A DNA stretch of 6,591 nt from Hyphomicrobiales bacterium (GTDB lineage Bacteria; Pseudomonadota; Alphaproteobacteria; Rhizobiales; Xanthobacteraceae). The notes beneath the pieces are model-generated. The model had not been told where the DNA came from. It made no database searches and saw only the letters and a program-made list of their open reading frames with translations. Of the stretch, positions 1 to 5,105 are shown piece by piece. The stretch is taken from assembly GCA_016210825.1 (NCBI GenBank), contig JACQTM010000249.1, positions 1-6,591 of the forward strand, read 5' to 3'. The position numbers and the translations under genes were made by a program. Within the stretch, counting starts at the first letter, position 1. Each line of letters begins with the position of its first letter.

Positions 1-63
1 CTGCCGGTATTGTTCGTCGTCATTCTCGGACCGGCAGCGATCCGCGTCATGGCCCTGCAATAG
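1..63 (+). CDS. tadC: C-terminal end of a TadC-like Tad pilus inner-membrane protein (5' partial)
   Basis: Frame 1 is open from the window edge and ends at TAG (61-63). It gives 20 residues, LPVLFVVILGPAAIRVMALQ. A hydrophobic stretch followed by LGPAAIR and a very short tail is what I expect at the extreme C terminus of TadC/T2SSF-family platform proteins of the Tad (Flp) pilus. These are inner-membrane proteins that pair with TadB above the TadA/CpaF ATPase. The TadD-type gene directly downstream, in convergent orientation, supports the call. Only 20 residues are visible, so the assignment rests on C-terminal resemblance and context. Any other membrane protein remains possible. Confidence 0.55.
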   Translation: MPVLFVVILGPAAIRVMALQ

Positions 64-69
64 CCGCGC

Positions 70-100
70 AACATCAAACGTCCACGCGTTGTTGGATGTT
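70..100. terminator. Inverted repeat between the convergent tadC-like and tadD-like genes, possible bidirectional terminator
   Basis: AACATC (70-75) is the reverse complement of GATGTT (95-100). Inside it, AACG (77-80) pairs with CGTT (87-90). The resulting interrupted hairpin lies between two convergent stop codons (61-63 and 124-126), where a shared transcription stop would be expected. There is no good T-tract on either side, so intrinsic termination is only suggested. Confidence 0.3.
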
Positions 101-123
101 AGAATGGAGAATGGGTAACAGAA

Positions 124-954
124 TTAAGAATCTGCTTTCGGCGTAAGCGGGCCGTTCGGCTTTCCGAGTTTCTTCTTCCAATCCTTTTTCTCAGCGAGCA
201 TCTGCCGCAGATAGGCGACATTGGCCGCCGCCTGGTCTGGCGATAGATCGCCGCGCGCAATCGTCTCCGCTTCCGCGAAGCGTCCCTGCAGCCCGACGAC
301 CAACGCCAGATTCTGTCGGACGCGGGGTTCGGCCGTTGGTTGATCGGCAGCACGTCGTAGTGTTGACTCCGCCTTGGTAAGATTTTTCGACAAGGCATAG
401 GACAGCCCGAGATTAGAAAGCACGGAGGGCTCGTCGGGCATGATTTTCAATGCATTCGAATAGTGGCGCCGCGCGTCTTCGTGCCGGCCCATCTGATCGA
501 GCACGGCGCCCTGTGCCGAAAGAATACGCCAGTCGGGCTGATCCGGTGTATGCGCGCGGCTCAGCACGTCGAGGGCCTGGGAATAGCTGCCCACATCGGC
601 AAGCGCGCGCCCATAGACGCCGAGAATACGGTTATCCTTGGGATTGCGAATTGAAGCTTGTTCGAGAACGGCGACGGCCTGGCTTCGTTGCCCGAGCGCA
701 CGAAGCGCCTGGGCGTACTGAATGGCGGCCTGCGGATCATTCGGTTTGGCACGGTAACGCTCGCCCCAAATTTCCGACTGGCGGCGCCAATCGGCTTCGG
801 TATGCGGCACGGATGGCGTGCCAAGCGATCCCGTGGTCTCTGTGGATTGGGTTGTCTTGCAGCCCGCAACGGTGCCGGCGAGCACTATGGCAAGGGCCGC
901 CGATGTAAGCGCCCCTTTCCGCAGGCGGCGTGGACCGAAATGGCGTGGATCCAT
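124..954 (-). CDS. tadD: TadD-type tetratricopeptide repeat lipoprotein
   Basis: This 276-residue protein is a probable outer-membrane lipoprotein of the Tad/Flp pilus machine. TadD is a pilotin-like TPR protein that helps the secretin assemble. The N terminus has an Arg/Lys-rich n-region (RRLRK, 9-13), a hydrophobic core (about 15-28) and a lipobox VAGC with Cys32. A Ser/Thr-rich linker follows. Helical TPR units run from about residue 73 to 245: units near 73-105, 106-139, 141-173 and 174-207, then a degenerate fifth, with typical A/G/L/Y spacing such as ALRALGQ and NLGLSYALSKN. The C terminus is Lys-rich. The ATG start is preceded by GAGGAG only 2 bases away, and no upstream in-frame alternative is evident. 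The gene is convergent with the tadC-like end and divergent from the aminopeptidase, so it has its own promoter. Identification as TadD rather than a generic TPR lipoprotein rests on architecture and neighbour. Confidence 0.8.
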   Translation of the reverse strand: MDPRHFGPRRLRKGALTSAALAIVLAGTVAGCKTTQSTETTGSLGTPSVPHTEADWRRQSEIWGERYRAKPNDPQAAIQYAQALRALGQRSQAVAVLEQASIRNPKDNRILGVYGRALADVGSYSQALDVLSRAHTPDQPDWRILSAQGAVLDQMGRHEDARRHYSNALKIMPDEPSVLSNLGLSYALSKNLTKAESTLRRAADQPTAEPRVRQNLALVVGLQGRFAEAETIARGDLSPDQAAANVAYLRQMLAEKKDWKKKLGKPNGPLTPKADS

Positions 955-1095
955 GGCTCCTCATTCCGGCAGGTCATGCGCGCAGCTACCGGCGGAGCCT
1001 GGATCAATAGAATGTTAACCCTAATGAAAAGTTAAGGGCCGCCTTCACCCCCAGCCAACCCCATGTTAGGGGACCTCGATTCGAGGTGAGTCTGC
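955..1095. promoter_or_regulatory. Divergent intergenic region, promoters for tadD (-) and the aminopeptidase (+)
   Basis: This 141-base gap separates two divergent genes and must carry both start regions. The centre (about 1008-1036) is distinctly AT-rich against its surroundings and holds GTTAAC (1014-1019) and a second GTTAA (1031-1035). I cannot point to a convincing -35/-10 pair on either strand. The right half holds two abutting small inverted repeats (1059-1072 and 1073-1087) that would lie in the aminopeptidase leader. No small ORF with a credible ribosome binding site was seen. Confidence 0.45.
1059..1087 (+). repeat. Two abutting inverted repeats; the second overlaps the Shine-Dalgarno of the aminopeptidase
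   Basis: CCCC-ATGTTA-GGGG (1059-1072) is followed without a gap by ACCTCGATTCGAGGT (1073-1087), a perfect palindrome about one central base. The right arm continues into GAGGTGAG (1083-1090), the ribosome binding site lying 5 bases before the ATG at 1096. In RNA, ACCTC (1073-1077) could pair with GAGGT (1083-1087) around a 5-base loop and mask the Shine-Dalgarno. In DNA, the 15-base palindrome could equally be a dimeric-repressor site. The repeats are directly visible; any role is inferred. Confidence 0.5.
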
Positions 1096-2481
1096 ATGCA
1101 TCCGTTATTCCAATCGCCTAGCGGCACCGAGCGGCCGATCCCGATCTGGTTTGTCACGCCGATCAGCTGGCCGAAGATCCGCGCGGAGCTCGGAGAGCGG
1201 GAGCGAAAATTCACCGCGGCATCCGGATATGAGCCGAAGGCCGGCCACCACCTCTTGATGCCGGACGCGCAGGGCGGCTTAGGCGGCATCCTGTTTGCGA
1301 TCGAAGATAGCAATGACGCTGCAAAAAACCTCTTCCGCCCGGGCGCACTTCCGAGCCTGTTGCCCTCGGGCTTATATCGGTTCGCCAATACGCCACACGA
1401 TGTGCGACTCGCGGCGCTCGCCTTCGCGCTTGGAACCTATCGATTCGCGCGTTACCGCAAAGCCGACGCAAAGGAGACACGCCTCGTTCTTCCTGAAGGT
1501 GTAGACGGGGTGGAATTGTCGCGCATCATCGAGGGCGTGACGCTCGCGCGCAACCTCGTCAATACGCCCTCGAACGATATGGGACCGGCCGAGCTTGAGG
1601 ATGCGGCGCGAGCACTCGCGTCCCGTCATGGCGCGATGGTGCAGGCCGTCACTGGCGACGATTTACTCGCGCGGAACTTTCCGCTTATTCACGCAGTCGG
1701 TCGCGCTTCGGTGCGTCCGCCGCGTCTGATCGATCTGACCTGGGGCAATCCGGCTGATGCGAAAGTCACGATCGTCGGTAAGGGTGTTTGTTTTGACAGC
1801 GGGGGACTCGATATTAAATCCGAAAGCGCCATGCTGCTAATGAAGAAAGACATGGGTGGGGCCGCGGCCGCGCTCGCGCTGGCGCATATGGCGATGGATC
1901 ATGATCTAAAAATACGGCTGCGCGTTCTCATCCCGGCGGTGGAAAATTCCGTCGCCGGCGGGGCGTTCCGGCCACTCGATGTCTATCCGTCGCGCAAAGG
2001 CATCACTGTCGAGGTCGGCAATACAGACGCGGAGGGACGGCTCGTACTTGCCGACGCACTCACGCTCGCGGACGAGGAGGCGCCCGATTTTCTTGTCGAC
2101 ATGGGCACGCTGACAGGTGCCGCGCGCGTTGCACTCGGACCCGAGCTCCCACCGTTCTACACCGCGAACGAAAACCTAGCCGCCGAGATCACGCGCATGG
2201 GCGCCGCGGAGAATGACTTTGTATGGCGGCTGCCGCTGTGGCGGCCCTACGACGCGATGCTTGAATCGAAAATTGCCGACATTAACAACGTATCATCCGG
2301 GAGCTTTGCCGGATCGATCACCTGCGCGCTAGTCCTCAATCGCTTCGTCACGGCCGCAAAGACCTGGGCGCATTTCGACGTCTATTCCTGGAATCCATCG
2401 ACCAAGCCCGGGCGTCCAGAAGGCGGTGAGTGTCAGGCGGCAAGGCTCCTCTATGCGCTGTTGAAAGCGCGCTACGGGTGA
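1096..2481 (+). CDS. Leucyl aminopeptidase family protein (peptidase M17)
   Basis: This 461-residue cytoplasmic metallo-aminopeptidase removes N-terminal residues from peptides using two metal ions. All active-site residues are present, with exactly the spacing of E. coli PepA (constant offset of 41). The metal ligands are Lys229, Asp234, Asp252, Asp311 and Glu313; the catalytic Lys241 and Arg315 are also there. They lie in GKGVCFDSGG (228-237) and the M17 signature NTDAEGRL (309-316). The catalytic domain spans about 145-461 and ends with the family-like PEGGECQAARLL. The N-terminal domain (about 1-130) is shorter than in the 503-residue E. coli enzyme, as in the alphaproteobacterial PepA/PepB-like branch. 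The ATG is chosen because GAGGTGAG lies 5 bases upstream. The NlpC/P60 gene starts 4 bases after the stop, so the two form an operon. In vivo substrates cannot be read from the sequence; I give no symbol because pepA and pepB cannot be separated here. Confidence 0.95.
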   Translation: MHPLFQSPSGTERPIPIWFVTPISWPKIRAELGERERKFTAASGYEPKAGHHLLMPDAQGGLGGILFAIEDSNDAAKNLFRPGALPSLLPSGLYRFANTPHDVRLAALAFALGTYRFARYRKADAKETRLVLPEGVDGVELSRIIEGVTLARNLVNTPSNDMGPAELEDAARALASRHGAMVQAVTGDDLLARNFPLIHAVGRASVRPPRLIDLTWGNPADAKVTIVGKGVCFDSGGLDIKSESAMLLMKKDMGGAAAALALAHMAMDHDLKIRLRVLIPAVENSVAGGAFRPLDVYPSRKGITVEVGNTDAEGRLVLADALTLADEEAPDFLVDMGTLTGAARVALGPELPPFYTANENLAAEITRMGAAENDFVWRLPLWRPYDAMLESKIADINNVSSGSFAGSITCALVLNRFVTAAKTWAHFDVYSWNPSTKPGRPEGGECQAARLLYALLKARYG

Positions 2482-2485
2482 CGCC

Positions 2486-3340
2486 GTGGATGCGTTCGAT
2501 CCCCGCCTGACGCCGGCGCGCCCAGACCTTGCCGCAACACATCTGCAAGGCAAAGTCCATGCGGCGCGATTCGCCGACGGCGAGATACGCGAAGTTATTG
2601 ACGCACAAGCGCCGCTTCGCCGCGCACCGTCCCATGAAGCGCCACTTGAAACCGAAGCGCTCAAAGGCGAACGCGTCACCGTTTATGAAACGACGGAGGA
2701 GGGTTGGAGCTGGGTGCAACTTCAGGCTGACGGATACGTTGGCTGGATGTCAGCCAATGCACTGACCGTGCCTGGACTTTCGCCGACACACAAAGTGGCG
2801 GCCCTGCGCACCCTTGTTTTTCCAGGACCTGACATCAAGTTGCCGCCGATCGGCACTGTTCCATTTGGCGCGCGGATCGCAACTGTGCGCAGCAATGACG
2901 GGTTCGCGATTGCGTCATCGGGTGGATTCATTCCGCACACGCATCTCGCGCCAATAGAAGAATTCGAGACCGATTTCATCAGCGTTGCGGAGCGGTTCGT
3001 CGGAACGCCTTATCTTTGGGGCGGTAAGACGAATTTCGGGATCGACTGTTCCGGCCTCGTGCAAATTTCTCTCGCCGCGTGCGGCATTAGCTGCCCGCGC
3101 GACAGCGATATGCAGGAAGATGCCGTCGGCACCCGCGTCCATGAGCGTGCCACTTTCACGCGGGGCGACCTCTTGTTCTGGAAGGGCCATGTCGCTATCG
3201 CGCGCAATGCGCAAACGATCGTCCATGCCAATGCTTTCCACATGGCGGTTGCGATCGAACCGGCCGCCGAGGCAATTTTGCGAATTCGCGCCACTGGCGC
3301 CGAACTAACGAGTGTCAAGCACCTCGATCCGCAACGCTGA
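2486..3340 (+). CDS. NlpC/P60 (C40) family cysteine peptidase with SH3b-like regions
   Basis: This 284-residue protein is a predicted cysteine peptidase that cuts gamma-D-glutamyl-diamino-acid bonds in murein peptides. Two SH3b-like regions (about 37-95, with GYVGWMSANAL, and 100-155) precede a C-terminal NlpC/P60 domain (about 160-284). That domain has TPYLWGG (174-180), nucleophile Cys188 in DCSGLVQ, His235 in GHVAIA, and a likely third residue, His248, in IVHANA. No signal peptide or membrane segment is present, so it probably acts in the cytoplasm. The layout resembles Bacillus YkfC, a murein-peptide recycling enzyme, rather than a secreted hydrolase. The start is GTG, 4 bases after the aminopeptidase stop; GGGTGA, spanning that stop codon, serves as ribosome binding site, which implies translational coupling. 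No in-frame ATG is available nearby. Bond specificity is inferred from the family. Confidence 0.93.
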   Translation: MDAFDPRLTPARPDLAATHLQGKVHAARFADGEIREVIDAQAPLRRAPSHEAPLETEALKGERVTVYETTEEGWSWVQLQADGYVGWMSANALTVPGLSPTHKVAALRTLVFPGPDIKLPPIGTVPFGARIATVRSNDGFAIASSGGFIPHTHLAPIEEFETDFISVAERFVGTPYLWGGKTNFGIDCSGLVQISLAACGISCPRDSDMQEDAVGTRVHERATFTRGDLLFWKGHVAIARNAQTIVHANAFHMAVAIEPAAEAILRIRATGAELTSVKHLDPQR

Positions 3341-3351
3341 TCCGTTTCAGC
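3336..3351. terminator. Small hairpin carrying both stop codons of the convergent NlpC/P60 and DsbA-like genes
   Basis: GCTGATCCGTTTCAGC forms a perfect 5-bp stem with a 6-base loop. The left arm contains the TGA (3338-3340) of the plus-strand peptidase gene; the right arm contains the TGA (3347-3349 read on the minus strand) of the DsbA-like gene. It could act as a minimal bidirectional stop, but no T-tract follows on either strand, so intrinsic termination would be weak. Confidence 0.3.
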
Positions 3352-4027
3352 AGACGACGCGGCCGCATTTGCGTACGGAAGCGGTCGCGCGCTCCAGCGG
3401 AGCGCGGCCGGGATGACCGAGGATGGCAACGTCCTTGATGACGTAGGCCGGTGTAGCCATGAGCTTTAAAGCGTTACCGAGCCTGACGTGAGCCTTCATC
3501 GTCTCGGTGATATCGTCTTCGTTAGCGAGACTGATGAGTTTACTCGTATCCAGATTCATATCCTTGGCGGCCGCCAGTGCGCGATTGCCGTCGATCACGC
3601 CGCGCCCAGCATATAGTTTGTGATGGAATTCGTAGAATTGCTGCGGTGTTGCGATCTTCCTGACCGCCAGCTCGACGCGCGACGCCAAAATCGAGGGGAC
3701 ACCCAGTACCGGAAATGGCACAAGCACGAGCCGTAAATCCTTGTCGGTCTTGAGCATGGCGTCGAGATCGCTCGCCGCCCGGCGGCAGTAAGGGCAATTG
3801 AGATCGTAGAATTCGACGAGCGTGACATCGCCTTTCGGGTTTCCGGCGATCACGATGCCTGGCAGCCGCTCGATGTCGCGCGCAAGCTCGGCCGCGACGC
3901 GATGATTGGCGACAGGCGTTCCGTCGGTGCCCGTGATCAGATAGGCCGGCTGCCCTGGCTGCGCGAAAGCAGCGCTAGCAAACGCCAGCAAGAACCCGAT
4001 CGGCAACAGCCGCAAGTAGCGATTCAT
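3347..4027 (-). CDS. DsbA/Com1-type periplasmic thiol oxidoreductase (thioredoxin fold)
   Basis: This 226-residue exported protein is predicted to form or shuffle disulfides in the periplasm. From the ATG at 4027 it has a clean Sec signal: MNRYLR, then a hydrophobic core, with probable cleavage AFA|Q at 22/23. The thioredoxin-fold domain starts near residue 65 with VTLVEFYDLNCPYC; the active site is Cys78-Pro-Tyr-Cys81. The conserved cis-Pro loop is ATPAYVI with Pro193. The helical insertion between them fits the DsbA family (Com1/BdbD/ScsC-like). An in-frame GTG at 4054 would add nine residues ahead of the signal peptide; neither start has a strong ribosome binding site, and I prefer 4027 for its signal peptide. 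Two further cysteines lie at the very C terminus (Cys221 and the last residue, Cys226). The gene is 105 bases downstream of the ghrA-like gene on the same strand and convergent with the NlpC/P60 gene. Redox partner and direction are not evident. Confidence 0.88.
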   Translation of the reverse strand: MNRYLRLLPIGFLLAFASAAFAQPGQPAYLITGTDGTPVANHRVAAELARDIERLPGIVIAGNPKGDVTLVEFYDLNCPYCRRAASDLDAMLKTDKDLRLVLVPFPVLGVPSILASRVELAVRKIATPQQFYEFHHKLYAGRGVIDGNRALAAAKDMNLDTSKLISLANEDDITETMKAHVRLGNALKLMATPAYVIKDVAILGHPGRAPLERATASVRKCGRVVC

Positions 4028-4088
4028 CTTGAGGTCCGGACAAAGCGACAACACGATGGCGTACCTTCATGCAGCATCGCTCGACTGG

Positions 4089-4114
4089 AAATAATCAAAA
4101 TGTCGTGAAACGAC
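4089..4114 (-). terminator. Possible intrinsic terminator after the ghrA-like gene
   Basis: On the minus strand, GTCGT-TTC-ACGAC (4114-4102) is a perfect 5-bp stem, followed by ATTTTGATTATTTCC, an imperfect T-rich run. It begins 18 bases after the ghrA-like stop codon, the expected place for a terminator of the yejF-ghrA transcript. The stem is short and the T-tract is broken, so some read-through into the DsbA-like gene is likely if it works at all. Confidence 0.35.
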
Positions 4115-4132
4115 GGGCGCATAGAATTTCGA

Positions 4133-5083
4133 TCAGTATCCCGCCCCGCGGTCCACAAGATGATGCAAGGTCAACCCACTCTCCAGCCGCTCGATTTGCG
4201 CGATGACATCGCGAATCAGCGCGCGAGGTGAGATATCCCCGGCATTATGCGGCGTGATGGTGACGGCGGGATGGCTCCAGAGCGGACTCTCAGGCGTTAG
4301 GGGCTCCGTCGGAAAAACGTCGAGCGTCGCCCCCGCCAATACGCCTTCCTCAAGTGCGGCGGCGATATCCGCGTCGACCTGCAATTGTCCGCGGGCGGCA
4401 TTGATCAGAAACGCCCCTCCGGCCGCGCCATCGCGTTTGAGCCTGCGAAATAGCCGAAGATTCAAGATGCCATCGGTCTCCGGCGTCGCCGGGAGAACGC
4501 AAACCAGAATTTCCGTGCGCGCGAGAAATTCATCGAGCCCATTGGCGCCATGGAAATTACCGATGCCGTTTACCTTCTTTGCGGTTCGGCTCCACCCCGC
4601 GACCTTGAAACCGATCTGTACGAGCACTTTCGCCGCCTCGGTACCAATCACACCGAGGCCCATGATGCCGACGGATACATCGCTCGCCGGAGGCTGATCG
4701 TGCGGCTTCCACACACGCTGGCGCTGTTGCGCATCGTAACGCCGCTGACGACGGTGATGCATGAGCACATGCAGAACGATGTATTCGATCATACGCATGG
4801 TGAGATCACGATGGATGATGCGCGCGATCGGTACATCCGGCAGTGCCGGATCCGCGAGCAGATGATCGACGCCGGCGCTGAGCGCAATGATTGCCTTCAG
4901 ATTGGGAAAGCCCGCTAGCAACCCACGCGGCATGCGCCACACGCATGCACATGTGACGTCGGCAGGGTTGCCGACGTTATTCGGCCATTGACGAATGTCG
5001 CGTCCTGGTGCGTGCGTCCGCAATAGCTCGCACCATTCGTCGGCATGCGGCCCAGATACCGCAACGAGGATCGCGCCGCCCAT
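4133..5083 (-). CDS. ghrA: Glyoxylate/hydroxypyruvate reductase A (D-2-hydroxyacid dehydrogenase family)
   Basis: This 316-residue cytoplasmic dehydrogenase is predicted to reduce glyoxylate to glycolate and hydroxypyruvate to D-glycerate with NAD(P)H; E. coli GhrA is 312 residues. The Rossmann motif is GLGVIG (142-147), followed by GWSRTAKK (163-170). The Arg166 and Lys cluster after strand beta-2 suits NADPH, as in GhrA. Catalytic residues of the family are visible: Arg231 in NAARGQ, Glu260 in FPTEPL and His279 in TITPHNA. SAGVDHLL (69-76) is a substrate-loop hallmark of this branch. The ATG at 5083 is the first possible start, because an in-frame TGA lies three codons upstream; the ribosome binding site (GTGAG) is weak. 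It begins 22 bases after the yejF stop, so it is probably co-transcribed and may depend on ribosomes from yejF. Its exact 2-ketoacid substrate is not proven. Confidence 0.9.
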   Translation of the reverse strand: MGGAILVAVSGPHADEWCELLRTHAPGRDIRQWPNNVGNPADVTCACVWRMPRGLLAGFPNLKAIIALSAGVDHLLADPALPDVPIARIIHRDLTMRMIEYIVLHVLMHHRRQRRYDAQQRQRVWKPHDQPPASDVSVGIMGLGVIGTEAAKVLVQIGFKVAGWSRTAKKVNGIGNFHGANGLDEFLARTEILVCVLPATPETDGILNLRLFRRLKRDGAAGGAFLINAARGQLQVDADIAAALEEGVLAGATLDVFPTEPLTPESPLWSHPAVTITPHNAGDISPRALIRDVIAQIERLESGLTLHHLVDRGAGY

Positions 5084-5105
5084 TATGGCTCACAAGGCAT
5101 AGGCG

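Noticed and set aside
450..908. 152-codon open frame on the plus strand inside tadD
   Set aside because: Low-complexity Arg/Ala/Pro translation opposite a TPR gene with clear repeats and lipobox.
1015..1035. CtrA-like TTAA-N7-TTAA box upstream of tadD
   Set aside because: TTAA occurs at 1015 and 1032, but the spacing is 13 bases rather than 7, and the second half at the right spacing reads GAAA. An AT-rich gap explains the match as well.
4203..4697. 164-codon open frame on the plus strand inside ghrA
   Set aside because: Ser/Pro/Arg-rich antisense translation of a clearly functional dehydrogenase gene, with no ribosome binding site or domain.
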